Of a stretch of 64,000 nt of DNA, positions 1 through 8,688 are shown in pieces. Source of the DNA: Treponema bryantii (lineage in GTDB: Bacteria > Spirochaetota > Spirochaetia > Treponematales > Treponemataceae); the NCBI RefSeq assembly GCF_036492245.1, contig NZ_AP025286.1, positions 372,001-436,000 on the forward strand, in the 5' to 3' direction. The notes beneath the pieces are model-generated. The model did no database searches and was not told the DNA's origin. It worked only from the letters and a program-made list of their open reading frames with translations. The first letter of the stretch is position 1. Every line of letters starts with the position of its first letter. The position numbers were made by a program, and so were the translations under genes.

Positions 1-968
1 CTGCAAGTGCAACAAAAGATATCGATTATTTTTATATTAAACGAAGCTGGAAGAATGGAGATAAGATAACGGTTGATTTCCCTATGGAGATTCGTGCGTA
101 TAATCTTCCGGACAACAGCCGCTGCTTTGCGTTTAAGTATGGACCGGTGGTTTTGGCTGCGGAACTCGGCCGCGACAGTAAAATGTCTTTGCGACAGGTC
201 GGGGTGCAGTGCGATGTTTGTGCAAATAAGATTGTCCGCGGACTCGAGATGCCGCTTAATGGAAACTACGGTGGAACCAGCGGACTTAAACCGCTTGCTA
301 CAGAGACACTGCTGGTGGAAGAACCTGTAGATGAGTTTATGAAGAATATCAATAAGCATTTTGAAAAACAGGAAGGTTTGAGATTTATTCTCAGAAATGC
401 AGACTGGTATGGAACTCTTTGTTTTACTCCGTATTATAGAATCAATAATCAGCGATATGGTATTTACTGGCTGTTCACTGATTCTCAAGAAGAAATCAGA
501 ATGCTTGAGACTATGGCACAGAGTTCTGCAGACAGCACCGCAAATTATATTGAAGGAATCGGTGTGGGCTATGGTGCTCAGACAGAAGGAAATGAAACAA
601 CCTGGCCATATATGCAGGAAACTGGAACTGGTTCAGTTGCTGATCCTCACGAGCTTACCCGTTATGCAAAGGCAGGCGGAAGTTTCTCGTATATGTTTAA
701 GGTTCTTCCAGATGAAGATAAAAAGATTTATCTGGATTGTACTTTCCTGAAAACAGATGAAGGTAAGCAGATAATTATAAAATCCGGTGACACACTGATT
801 GCAGATTATACACTAAGTTGTGATGGTGATGATGAGAAGTTTGTAAAAAGCTTTGAATTACTACAGTCTCTGACAAAAGGTCAGAAAGAACTGAGAATAG
901 AGTTCAGCGGAAAAGATGGTAATGAGTCGGCACGATTAGTAGCCCCGGTAAGTACAAGCTGGAAATAA
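1..968 (+). CDS. GH127-type beta-L-arabinofuranosidase (DUF1680), C-terminal part
   Basis: The reading frame is open from base 3, so the N-terminus lies outside the window and about 320 residues are visible. The segments WKNGDKITVDFPM and YGPVVLAAELG are typical of the end of the GH127 catalytic domain and its following beta-sandwich. Members release L-arabinofuranose from plant arabinans and arabinose-decorated glycans. The part after about residue 130 is a further beta-rich domain resembling the C-terminal domains attached to many GH127 enzymes. The GH10 and GH9 genes elsewhere in the window fit plant cell-wall feeding. Substrate specificity and secretion cannot be judged without the N-terminus. 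Confidence 0.85.
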   Translation, partial: ASATKDIDYFYIKRSWKNGDKITVDFPMEIRAYNLPDNSRCFAFKYGPVVLAAELGRDSKMSLRQVGVQCDVCANKIVRGLEMPLNGNYGGTSGLKPLATETLLVEEPVDEFMKNINKHFEKQEGLRFILRNADWYGTLCFTPYYRINNQRYGIYWLFTDSQEEIRMLETMAQSSADSTANYIEGIGVGYGAQTEGNETTWPYMQETGTGSVADPHELTRYAKAGGSFSYMFKVLPDEDKKIYLDCTFLKTDEGKQIIIKSGDTLIADYTLSCDGDDEKFVKSFELLQSLTKGQKELRIEFSGKDGNESARLVAPVSTSWK

Positions 969-976
969 AACGGGCG

Positions 977-1462
977 CTATTCTCCGTTAGCAATCATTGC
1001 TTCTACCTCTTCTCTGTGAAGAGGTACATTATCTGTATAAGCCTTTTTGTTTTTTTCGATTTCCTCATATGGCCACACGCATCCTTTGTTCATACCAGGA
1101 CACTCGGCGGCACATTCGTTCCAGGTCTTTTCATCAGCAATCATCCATGACCAGAATGGATAAGTTGAACACTGAACAGGTCTAGCCTCATAAGCAGAAC
1201 AGCCGTTTTCCCAGAGAATACAGTCGTAATTCTTTTTTTCAAGAAGAGCCAGTACCTGAGTTCCATAATAATAATCTGCCCAGCGGCAGTATTTTGCAAC
1301 AAACTCAGATACTTTCATGTTAAAGTGAGAACAGAGAGTCATTAAATCTCGTTTAGAAAGATATACAAAGCCAGGAGAATGACCGCAGCAATAAGAGCAG
1401 CGCTGGCATTCAAAGTGGAGTCCATTTTTATAAAAGCAGTTTTCAGAGTTTTCGTTTTCCAT
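977..1462 (-). CDS. YkgJ-family cysteine cluster protein
   Basis: The 161-residue protein has the zinc/iron-sulfur cluster signature of the YkgJ family: CQRCSYCC near residue 20, and a second cluster with CSAYEARPVQCSTYPF around residues 87-102, followed by further Cys residues. The biochemical role of the family is not settled; metal binding is the usual proposal. It lies 18 nt downstream of the lipid kinase gene on the same strand and is probably cotranscribed with it. It converges on the GH127 gene with only 8 nt between stops. Confidence 0.85.
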   Translation of the reverse strand: MENENSENCFYKNGLHFECQRCSYCCGHSPGFVYLSKRDLMTLCSHFNMKVSEFVAKYCRWADYYYGTQVLALLEKKNYDCILWENGCSAYEARPVQCSTYPFWSWMIADEKTWNECAAECPGMNKGCVWPYEEIEKNKKAYTDNVPLHREEVEAMIANGE

Positions 1463-1480
1463 CAGATTGACGTATTTATA

Positions 1481-2644
1481 TCACAAACTGACAGGTTTGA
1501 GAACCCTAAGACATGGATCAGTAAGTTCCATAATGATTGGAAAATGTGCAGGAGTCAGAAGAACAGTTTCTCCATCACACTGCAGCAAAATAGACTTATC
1601 ATAAGAAAGCCGGATTTTTTCTACACTATGAAGAGTAGCAAGTTTAGTTCCCTTAAAAGAACCATCAACAAAGCGATGATTATCCTTTATTAAAGTCCAT
1701 AGTGAGATTTTTGGAGTAATGCACAGATTGTTTGAATCAGGAAGAATCTTGTGACCGCCTCCATAAACTCTGTACCCCGAAGCGCCAAAGGCAAGCAGAG
1801 TAATAGGTAAATTCAGTTCTCCAGACTTGTTTTCTCTATTTTCAAAAAGTTCAATGGTTACAGTTCCTGAAGGAAAAACTTTATCGTAAGTAAAGCCGCT
1901 CAATGGAACACATAGATGATAAAAATTTCCAGGAAGTTTTTTCTTTATAGTATTAGTCATATGCACTACATAGGCATCAAGTCCAATGCTGGCTATATTG
2001 AAGGCATACCACGGAGCACAGAACTTTACATCACCATATTTTGCCGGATTTTTCCCATAGGATTTTATAGCAGCTTCATCAGGTTCATTCTCAGGGTAAA
2101 TACGAACAGCCCTGTCATTAGCAAAAACAAGGCCACCCTTCAGCAGTTCAATTGTTTCTTCGATTTTGTGGCCATCAGTTCCATCATTACCGGTTCCAAG
2201 TGGAAGACGCAGAATCGTAATATGATTCATAATTGCATTATTATGCTTAGGACCCTGCATAGCTTCCTTAAAAAGTGCAGTCTGAACTTCAAGAGAAGTG
2301 CCATCTCCGCCTGCAGTAACAATCATGCTTTCTGAATCAGGTTCATCAGTTGCAATCAGCTGGGCAACAACTGATTGAGTTAAATCCTTTGCGTGTCCTG
2401 CATATTCAGTAGAAAAAATCTTATAGGAAACAGAAGTGGCACATTCCGGCTGGTCTTTAATAGCATCATAAACATCAGAAAAGAATCTTTTAAGATGTTC
2501 TGATTTCTGGGGATTTGTAAAACAGCCTGCAGTCTTATTGGCAATAAAATAAAGATATACTCTCTTTTTACTCCAGAGTTTATTTCGGGCAACCAGAGCG
2601 CTTATGCATTCTGCAATATCCTGTGGAGTCAATTTTAAGTCCAT
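1481..2644 (-). CDS. Diacylglycerol/lipid kinase family protein (DagK catalytic domain)
   Basis: The 387-residue protein contains the DAG-kinase catalytic glycine-rich motif TAGGDGTSLEV near residue 112 and the downstream segment LPLGTGNDGTDG (family consensus GTxNDxA). The second domain is beta-rich, as in YegS/DgkB-type lipid kinases. It probably phosphorylates a lipid such as diacylglycerol at the cytoplasmic face of the membrane. The start ATG follows a TAAAAT box at about 25 nt with no strong Shine-Dalgarno. It is the first gene of a two-gene unit with the YkgJ protein. Confidence 0.85.
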   Translation of the reverse strand: MDLKLTPQDIAECISALVARNKLWSKKRVYLYFIANKTAGCFTNPQKSEHLKRFFSDVYDAIKDQPECATSVSYKIFSTEYAGHAKDLTQSVVAQLIATDEPDSESMIVTAGGDGTSLEVQTALFKEAMQGPKHNNAIMNHITILRLPLGTGNDGTDGHKIEETIELLKGGLVFANDRAVRIYPENEPDEAAIKSYGKNPAKYGDVKFCAPWYAFNIASIGLDAYVVHMTNTIKKKLPGNFYHLCVPLSGFTYDKVFPSGTVTIELFENRENKSGELNLPITLLAFGASGYRVYGGGHKILPDSNNLCITPKISLWTLIKDNHRFVDGSFKGTKLATLHSVEKIRLSYDKSILLQCDGETVLLTPAHFPIIMELTDPCLRVLKPVSL

Positions 2645-2728
2645 AGTTAACTATAAGTCTGCTTCTCTATTTTAGTCAAATAAAAACGTTTTAGTTATCG
2701 GTTTTTATGAATGCAGAATCATTTTTTT

Positions 2729-2758
2729 TTGCATTATATGGTATTTAGGGTATATAAT
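2729..2758 (+). promoter_or_regulatory. Sigma-70-type promoter of the ATPase/HDOD gene
   Basis: TTGCAT at 2729-2734 and TATAAT at 2753-2758 are separated by 18 nt. The ATG at 2773 is only 14 nt past the -10 box, and no Shine-Dalgarno sequence lies between, so the 5' leader would be about 6-8 nt. Confidence 0.7.
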
Positions 2759-2772
2759 ATTAAAAAGTATAT

Positions 2773-4275
2773 ATGGATGATTTAGAAGAACGCTTGGAAA
2801 TCGACAGGGATAAAATAAGAGTCTCCGTCGGTTTGCAGTTACCAATAGAGATGACCTCATATACGTTGCCGAGAAATACCGAAGTGTATATTCGTAGCGT
2901 TATGGAAATGTTTCTTGAAGAGTGTCATCAGGATCATCTGAAGGAATATCTTAATTTCTGTTTAAGCGAACTTCTTACGAATGCCAAAAAAGCCAATACA
3001 AAGCGAGTTTACTTCAAAGAAAAAGGGCTGGATATAAATAATCGGGATGATTACGAAAAGGGTATGGAAACCTTTAAGATGGATACCCTTACGAATATAG
3101 ATCATTATCTTGAACTTCAGAAAAAAGCTGGCCTTTATATAAAACTTTCCTTAAAAATCCTTGCCGACAAAATCTACATAGAAATCAGAAACAATTCAAC
3201 ACTTACAATATTTGAAAAAGAACGTATCCAGCAGAAACTGGATAGCGTTCAGCAGTATAAAGAAATGGACGAGGTTTTCACAAATGTACTCGATCAGTCA
3301 GAAGGTGCCGGACTTGGTATCATTATCATCATTCTTATGCTGCAGAAGGTAGGTCTCTCAAAGGACAATTATCAGGTTCTTTCAGAAGGTGATGAAACTG
3401 TTACAAGAATTATACTTCCTTGTAATTCAACAGTTTTCTGTGGTGTTGAAATGCTTTCTTATGAGTTTGTAAATCTAGAAGATTCAATACCAATTCTGAA
3501 ATCTCATTTTGATGAAGTAAGTAAGATTGTCAATGTTGAAGGAACAGTGGATCGTAAGGCTCTTTATGATGTAGTCAGAAAAGATTTATCTCTTTCAATT
3601 TTGCCATTCAGATATGTGCTTCAGCAGGATAAACAATGCTTCAATCTTCAGAAGGCAATAGCTATGCTTTCTGATTATGATTTGAAATTTATTTATAGCG
3701 AAAGCAATCCTCATAACCGTCTGGTTGAGAACTCTGAATATTTTGAACAGATTTTGCTTCATTCAAGAAAGGTTGCTTACTATGCATATAATCTTTATAA
3801 GAACTGTACTTTTAAAGATACTTTCCCACAGGATGAAGAATATATGTACCTGCTTGGTCTTTTAAATAGTATGGGTGCGGTTCTTCTTGCAGGGGCAAGT
3901 AAAAATCAGCTTGAATATATCACTGAGTTAAGTAAACAGTATCCTGAATATGGAGATAATATTCTGGACATGTTCATGCATAGAAATGCGGCAACTTATC
4001 TGAGTCTTGTAGCTTCTAAACGATATGGCTTTGATTCGGGAGTTTGTTTTGACCTTGTCGGCTGGAATGGACTTTCTATGGTGTCTGATAAAGATAAGAA
4101 CAGAGTTGCTATTCTTCATGTTGCCGAAACAATTGATTTTTATTCCCGTGGAATGGTTGATTTTTATCAGATTGATAGATATGCCCTTAAACTTTTCAAT
4201 ATTATTGATGAGCGTCAGTTTAATAAGCTTGTAAGCGATTTAGAAGCAGGTTATAAGAAAGAGTACGGCGAATAA
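2773..4275 (+). CDS. Signalling protein with HATPase-like and HDOD-like domains
   Basis: The 500-residue protein has an N-terminal histidine-kinase-like ATP-binding region: an N-box-like ELLTNAKKAN near residue 72 and a G-box-like SEGAGLGIIII near residue 177. The second half (about 270-480) is all-helical with the sequence character of an HDOD domain (HSRKVAYYAYNLYK, YLLGLLNSMGAVLLAG). No phosphoacceptor histidine dimerisation domain is recognisable, so it is more likely an unusual ATPase/regulator than a sensor kinase. No membrane segment or signal peptide is present. It lies between two convergent or divergent minus-strand genes, so it is monocistronic. Confidence 0.6.
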   Translation: MDDLEERLEIDRDKIRVSVGLQLPIEMTSYTLPRNTEVYIRSVMEMFLEECHQDHLKEYLNFCLSELLTNAKKANTKRVYFKEKGLDINNRDDYEKGMETFKMDTLTNIDHYLELQKKAGLYIKLSLKILADKIYIEIRNNSTLTIFEKERIQQKLDSVQQYKEMDEVFTNVLDQSEGAGLGIIIIILMLQKVGLSKDNYQVLSEGDETVTRIILPCNSTVFCGVEMLSYEFVNLEDSIPILKSHFDEVSKIVNVEGTVDRKALYDVVRKDLSLSILPFRYVLQQDKQCFNLQKAIAMLSDYDLKFIYSESNPHNRLVENSEYFEQILLHSRKVAYYAYNLYKNCTFKDTFPQDEEYMYLLGLLNSMGAVLLAGASKNQLEYITELSKQYPEYGDNILDMFMHRNAATYLSLVASKRYGFDSGVCFDLVGWNGLSMVSDKDKNRVAILHVAETIDFYSRGMVDFYQIDRYALKLFNIIDERQFNKLVSDLEAGYKKEYGE

Positions 4276-4277
4276 AA

Positions 4278-5096
4278 CTATTGCAGCGACTCTACCCATT
4301 TTTGCATTAAAATTCCAAATGCCACACCAACGTTTAATGAAGCTTTAAGCCCTTTCATTGGGATTGTTACTGTGCCGTAGGTGGCGCGGGCGAGGGCCTC
4401 GGGGCTTACTCCAAGTTCCTCGGAGCCTATGATGCAGATGCCGCGTTCAGGAAACTTGAACTCTTCGATTGGGGTTCCGCCGGTTTCCAGCGCGAAAACG
4501 GGAATATCTGATGGCAGCTGTTCAAGGGGAACACGGTCCCAGCCCATGGTTTCTATACAGCCCATTCCTGAGCGGATTGCACGAGGCTGTTCAGGATCGA
4601 TACAATGCGGTGAAATTAAAACTTTTTCGGCGCCCATTGCTTCGGCGGTACGGAAAATTGAACCGATGTTAAATGGCGAGCGGATGTCTTCAGCATATAC
4701 ACATACGCCTGGGAAGAAGTCGCGGGCGCGGACGGTGCCGTCTTCTGTGGTCGGGTCAGCATGTGGCGCGATTACAAGGTCCCACTCCGCAGGAAATGTC
4801 CCGAGCAGCTCTAACAGAGTGTTGCGGGCGTAGTTGCACACACGAAGCTCGTCGAGTGGTTCTGTCTGCAGCAGCGTGCGCAGCCGCGCGCCGGCTTCCT
4901 CGCTCAATTTAGGATCCCGCAGTAACACAGCCGCAACCTGCCGTATATATTCGGCGCGCGGCAAACTCGTAAAAGTATACTCCGTACCTTTTTCTGCAAT
5001 TCCGAGAATATCGCGCTCAAGCGCTCCAAATGTAAGTGCTAATTTACGGCGTTTCTGTCCGCCCTCAAGTTGAAAAAGTTTGCCGGGTTCTATCAT
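4278..5096 (-). CDS. SpoU (TrmH-family) 2'-O-ribose RNA methyltransferase
   Basis: The 272-residue protein carries the three SPOUT knot motifs in its second half: NIGSIFRTAEAMGAEKVLIS, IIGSEELGVSPEAL and IPMKGLKASLNVGVAFG. The N-terminal ~110 residues are a separate helical region, as in many rRNA or tRNA methyltransferases of this family. The RNA target cannot be assigned. Its start overlaps the stop of the preceding minus-strand gene (TAATG), indicating translational coupling. The gene is visibly richer in G+C than its neighbours. Confidence 0.85.
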   Translation of the reverse strand: MIEPGKLFQLEGGQKRRKLALTFGALERDILGIAEKGTEYTFTSLPRAEYIRQVAAVLLRDPKLSEEAGARLRTLLQTEPLDELRVCNYARNTLLELLGTFPAEWDLVIAPHADPTTEDGTVRARDFFPGVCVYAEDIRSPFNIGSIFRTAEAMGAEKVLISPHCIDPEQPRAIRSGMGCIETMGWDRVPLEQLPSDIPVFALETGGTPIEEFKFPERGICIIGSEELGVSPEALARATYGTVTIPMKGLKASLNVGVAFGILMQKWVESLQ

Positions 5097-6244
5097 TAGT
5101 AAGCCAACTTCACAAAATCAAACAAATCATCTGTTGTCATGCTGCGAGGCAGGTTGTTCATAAGATTAACAGCCTTAATATCCTCAACCGGCAAAGACAG
5201 TTGTTCAATTGTCAGGTTTAAGTCTTTTAGACGGGTAGGCAGGGCAGATTTTGCAATCTTCTGACGTACATACTCAATAAACTGTTTAGCAGCATCTTCA
5301 CCGCTAGCTTCTTCCGGGCATGCACGGATAATATGAGCAAGCTTTTCAACCTTTGCAAGCTTAAATTTTGTTACATCTTCAAGCTGGAAAGGCAGCAAAA
5401 TAGAAGAAATAAGAGACTTACTCTTGTGATAACGAGAATATATACTCAAAGAAAGCAGAGTTCCAATTCCAACGCTCGAAGCAGCAGCTCCAAGAGAAAT
5501 CAGACAGCCTGCCTGAGCAAGCAGAACTTCTGCAGGAGTTGTAATATCCAGAGTAGGAGAGCCATCGAGTGCATAAGAAAGAATCTCGAGCCCCTTTTCT
5601 ATAAACATATCGCTGAAGAAGTTTGCTTTCTGAGAAAGATAAGCTTCTACTGCAATTGAAATCAAATCAATTGAAAGTGTAGATTTCTGGTTATCTGTAA
5701 GTGTGAGCATTAGATTAGGATCTGTAAGTACGAGCTTGCATACACCACCCTGAACACGAAGGAATTTAAGCTGATGGCTGCGTGAATCTACAATTGGAAT
5801 GTCCTGTGTAAACATGAAAGGACTTCTGTAAGTTGTAGGAATACAGATACATGGAATTGCGTTAGCTGTAGGAAGTGCTCCATCTACGAAATTATAAAAA
5901 TCATGAACTTCGTTGTAATAAGCGGCAACAGCACGTCCAACCTGAATGGCTTTTTCTCCACCAATTGCAATAATACCGTGAACGTGACCTTCTTTAGCAA
6001 GTCCGAGTGCGCGTGAAATAACCTGTGTAGTAGGACCTTCGGCCAGTTCTGCAAATACAAAGCTTTCAATTTTACGGTCTATCAAAGACTGCATAATCTG
6101 ACCGGCGAGCTGTGCTTCATTGAGCATAGGATCCATGATTACCATGTAGCGTGAGCCCCATTCATGAACCTGAGCACCAAGACGGCTGATTGTATAAGGC
6201 CCTAAAATAATATTTGGATTTATTCTGAATGCTAAATCTGCCAT
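5096..6244 (-). CDS. Iron-containing alcohol dehydrogenase-like protein with lost catalytic motifs
   Basis: The 382-residue protein aligns by eye with family III (iron) alcohol dehydrogenases and glycerol dehydrogenases over its whole length, including IIAIGGEKAIQVGRAVA and DLISIAVEAYLS. However, the nucleotide-binding GGGS is GGEK, the metal-ligand histidine expected in DAxxHAxE is isoleucine, and the two C-terminal histidine ligands (HGxAH region) are not apparent around ASSVGIGTLLSLS. The protein is probably not a classical metal-dependent dehydrogenase. The start ATG is preceded by AGGAGAGAAGAGG. Downstream the SpoU gene overlaps it by TAATG. Confidence 0.7.
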   Translation of the reverse strand: MADLAFRINPNIILGPYTISRLGAQVHEWGSRYMVIMDPMLNEAQLAGQIMQSLIDRKIESFVFAELAEGPTTQVISRALGLAKEGHVHGIIAIGGEKAIQVGRAVAAYYNEVHDFYNFVDGALPTANAIPCICIPTTYRSPFMFTQDIPIVDSRSHQLKFLRVQGGVCKLVLTDPNLMLTLTDNQKSTLSIDLISIAVEAYLSQKANFFSDMFIEKGLEILSYALDGSPTLDITTPAEVLLAQAGCLISLGAAASSVGIGTLLSLSIYSRYHKSKSLISSILLPFQLEDVTKFKLAKVEKLAHIIRACPEEASGEDAAKQFIEYVRQKIAKSALPTRLKDLNLTIEQLSLPVEDIKAVNLMNNLPRSMTTDDLFDFVKLAY

Positions 6245-6288
6245 TTTTTTCCTCTTCTCTCCTAATTCTCCATTTTTATATCTCTAAA

Positions 6289-6319
6289 CAAAAAAAGACG
6301 GAAACGTGTTCCGTCTTTT
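6289..6319 (-). terminator. Rho-independent terminator after flgM
   Basis: An 11-bp perfect stem (AAAAGACGGAA with its complement, loop ACGTG) is followed on the minus strand by a run of T. It ends the rsmI-flgM unit. Confidence 0.85.
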
Positions 6320-6341
6320 GAGAGTCAATTAAAGGCCGCTA

Positions 6342-6629
6342 TTAGAGTCCAATTGCAGACAGGAATTTGTCTGCTGCCGATTTAATTACGGCATCATTCA
6401 AATAATTTGGATCCTTGAGCTTTTCTTTAACGGCTGCTACGCGATCTGCTCTTACATCTGGAGTTTCATTTGCAACTTTTTCCAGGTAGTAAGCTTCAGC
6501 CATCTCTTTGGCTTCGTCAGATACGCTGATAGAATCGTATTCGCGGTCTACCTTTGCAGAGCTTTCGGTTTTGCGGAGATTCTGAACATTGTTCAGTGGA
6601 TTTACACTGTTTACACCATTTATCATCAT
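6342..6629 (-). CDS. flgM: FlgM-like anti-sigma-28 factor
   Basis: The 95-residue protein has the FlgM pattern: a disordered polar N-terminus, YDSISVSDEAKEMAEAY in the middle, then PDVRADRVAAVKEKL and a final amphipathic helix. FlgM proteins bind and hold the flagellar sigma factor FliA until the hook is complete. The gene is 21 nt downstream of rsmI and is followed by a strong terminator. No other flagellar gene is in the window, so it is isolated from the flagellar operons. Confidence 0.75.
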   Translation of the reverse strand: MMINGVNSVNPLNNVQNLRKTESSAKVDREYDSISVSDEAKEMAEAYYLEKVANETPDVRADRVAAVKEKLKDPNYLNDAVIKSAADKFLSAIGL

Positions 6630-6650
6630 AACGTCCTACCCCTCTACCTT

Positions 6651-7358
6651 TTAATTATCGGTAGATTCATCAGAATTCTTAATATTTTTTACACCAGAAA
6701 TAAAAACTGCAAACTCACCTTTAATAGCTTGTCGCGAAGAATAATCATTGTACAGGTCAACGGCCGTTCCACTGGTTATTTCCTCGTGCAGTTTTGTTAA
6801 TTCACGTCCTACAACGATGCGCCGGTTACTTTCAATATCGGCAATGTCCGCAAGAAGTTTAGTAATTCTGAACGGACTTTCGTAAATTACTACCGCATTT
6901 CCGGTTTCCATCAGCTCTTTCAGACGGCTTCGACGTCTGCCTGGCTTTGGAGAAAGAAAGCCTTCAAAAATAAGTGTTTTACCGCCCGTACCCGCAACGC
7001 TCACAAGAGTTGCAAACGCAGCAGGGCCTGGAATCGGCACCACATCAAAACCTGCCTGGCGAACAACATCAACAAGAACAGCGCCCGGATCAGAAACTCC
7101 AGGAGTTCCTGCGTCACTAGCATAAGCAACGTCATGTCCTTCTTCCAGCAGTTTGACTATCTTTTCCCCAGCAACTCTTTCGTTTTGGGCCCTGCAGGAA
7201 ATAAGCGGCTTTTTAATCTCAAAATGATTTAAAAGCTGCAACGTATGGCGGGTATCTTCAGCCGCAATATAATCTACGCTTTTGAGCGTTTCGATTGCTC
7301 TGTAAGTAATATCCCCAAGATTTCCTATCGGTGTTCCAACAACAAAAAGCTTTGCCAC
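6651..7358 (-). CDS. rsmI: 16S rRNA (cytidine1402-2'-O)-methyltransferase RsmI
   Basis: The family N-terminus AKLFVVGTPIGNLGDIT follows a GTG at 7356-7358, which I take as the start. An upstream ATG in the same frame at 7520 would add 54 hydrophobic residues with no family similarity and run into the divergent gene. A TTGCAA/TATAAT promoter ends 6 nt before this GTG. Other family motifs are AEDTRHTLQLL, SDAGTPGVSDPGA and VPIPGPAAF. The protein is about 235 residues, shorter than E. coli RsmI (286), and lacks most of the usual C-terminal domain. It methylates C1402 in the 16S decoding centre. Confidence 0.88.
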   Translation of the reverse strand: MAKLFVVGTPIGNLGDITYRAIETLKSVDYIAAEDTRHTLQLLNHFEIKKPLISCRAQNERVAGEKIVKLLEEGHDVAYASDAGTPGVSDPGAVLVDVVRQAGFDVVPIPGPAAFATLVSVAGTGGKTLIFEGFLSPKPGRRRSRLKELMETGNAVVIYESPFRITKLLADIADIESNRRIVVGRELTKLHEEITSGTAVDLYNDYSSRQAIKGEFAVFISGVKNIKNSDESTDN

Positions 7359-7364
7359 GCATAT

Positions 7365-7393
7365 ATTATAGAATGAAACGGAAGTGCTTGCAA
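7365..7393 (-). promoter_or_regulatory. Promoter of rsmI, predicted leaderless
   Basis: On the minus strand TTGCAA (7388-7393) and TATAAT (7365-7370) are 17 nt apart, and the GTG start is 6 nt past the -10 box. Confidence 0.75.
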
Positions 7394-7452
7394 GTGAAAT
7401 ATATATAAGAAAAAAGATAAGAAAAGACGCGTTTTTATCCGATATTTTTAAT

Positions 7453-8688
7453 ATGAGTAAGAAATCTGGAAAAAACAAGAAAAACACTAAGAAATTTGAA
7501 ATCAAAAAGCTTTTCAACAAGAAAACAATTATTTATAGCATCAGTACACTTTGTGCTATCCTGCTTATTATTGGTATTTGTGTCGGAGTTAAAATAAACC
7601 GTAAGCGAAAAGCCGACAGAACTGTCCGTGTTGCTTTCTACGGGCTTTCTCAGGAGATGACAGAACTTCTAAAATCTCAGATTCCTCAGGAAGAGAATAT
7701 TATTCTTGATTTTGATGTTATTTCTGAAGGAGATTTTGACCTTCAGATTATAAAAGCTAAATACGACATGCTTTTTACCTGGAATGGAGAAATTACATCT
7801 GCACTTTCCGGAGTTGCAGAGGATATTCCTGCTAAAGTACTGGAAACAATACCAAGCTCTCTCAGAAATAAAAAATGCATTCCGATTGTTCTTGATCATT
7901 GTGAACTGGCTTTCAGTACAGAAGTTATGAACAAAATCAAACTTGAGATTCCTATGAGCTATAAAAGTTTGACTGATTATTTGAATACTGCTAAAGGCGC
8001 TGTATTCAGTCCGTTCTTCTGTAATGGTGCTGAAAATCGTATTCTGATTGATTTTATCGGTGCTCTTGTGATGGCAAAAGGTGGTCTTTCTTCTTATGAT
8101 AAGCTGATTGAAGAGCTTCGAAAGGCAGAGAATCTGGAATCTGTTATTGATATTGTTCTTGATGGTCAGAATCTGACTCTTCATTCAATTCTTGATGAAC
8201 TTACAACCTGGCCAAAGGAAGGACTTACTCATCCTGCCTGGTTTAATGGAAAGGGAAATGACCTTTTGTTCTTTGCAGAAGATAAACAGCTTTCATGTTT
8301 CTTTACACTGCTAAGTGAACACAGAAAAATACCTTATAACGTAATCAAAAACTATGAATCTTCTTTGATGCCGACAGATAAGAATGCAGAAAACTATGGT
8401 TTGATTGCACCGGCTGTTTCGGTAATGCTGCTTTCTGACAATTCAAATAGTAAACGATATGTTGGAGCCTTCTTTACAGAAGATGCACAGACACTTCTTT
8501 CTGATAAAACTGCTCTTGCCCCAGTGCATTATAGGGCTCAGGCTTATGACCGGCAGGCAGATGATGTTCGCTTCTGGGCAGCATCATGCAAAGGCGGCGC
8601 TCAGCCAGACCTTTATTATGCAGTCTACCAGCGCCGCCTCGACGATTTAATTAAAATGTGTTCAGAAATCAGAAATTATGTACGCTAG
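7453..8688 (+). CDS. Membrane-anchored solute-binding-like protein
   Basis: I place the start at 7453 (MSKKSGKNKK). The protein has 411 residues: a lysine-rich cytoplasmic tail, one membrane segment at about 27-50 (IIYSISTLCAILLIIGICVG), then a large extracytoplasmic domain. The domain begins VRVAFYGLSQEM and contains SPFFCNGAENRILIDFIGALV, which resembles family-1 extracellular solute-binding proteins. The anchor is an uncleaved helix rather than a lipobox. No ABC permease is adjacent, so its ligand is unknown. It converges on the acyl-CoA ligase gene with overlapping stop codons. Confidence 0.6.
   Translation: MSKKSGKNKKNTKKFEIKKLFNKKTIIYSISTLCAILLIIGICVGVKINRKRKADRTVRVAFYGLSQEMTELLKSQIPQEENIILDFDVISEGDFDLQIIKAKYDMLFTWNGEITSALSGVAEDIPAKVLETIPSSLRNKKCIPIVLDHCELAFSTEVMNKIKLEIPMSYKSLTDYLNTAKGAVFSPFFCNGAENRILIDFIGALVMAKGGLSSYDKLIEELRKAENLESVIDIVLDGQNLTLHSILDELTTWPKEGLTHPAWFNGKGNDLLFFAEDKQLSCFFTLLSEHRKIPYNVIKNYESSLMPTDKNAENYGLIAPAVSVMLLSDNSNSKRYVGAFFTEDAQTLLSDKTALAPVHYRAQAYDRQADDVRFWAASCKGGAQPDLYYAVYQRRLDDLIKMCSEIRNYVR

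Noticed and set aside
7359-7520. N-terminal extension of RsmI to an ATG at 7520
   Set aside because: The extra 54 residues are hydrophobic, lack family similarity, cross a good promoter and overlap the divergent gene. The GTG at 7358 matches the family start.
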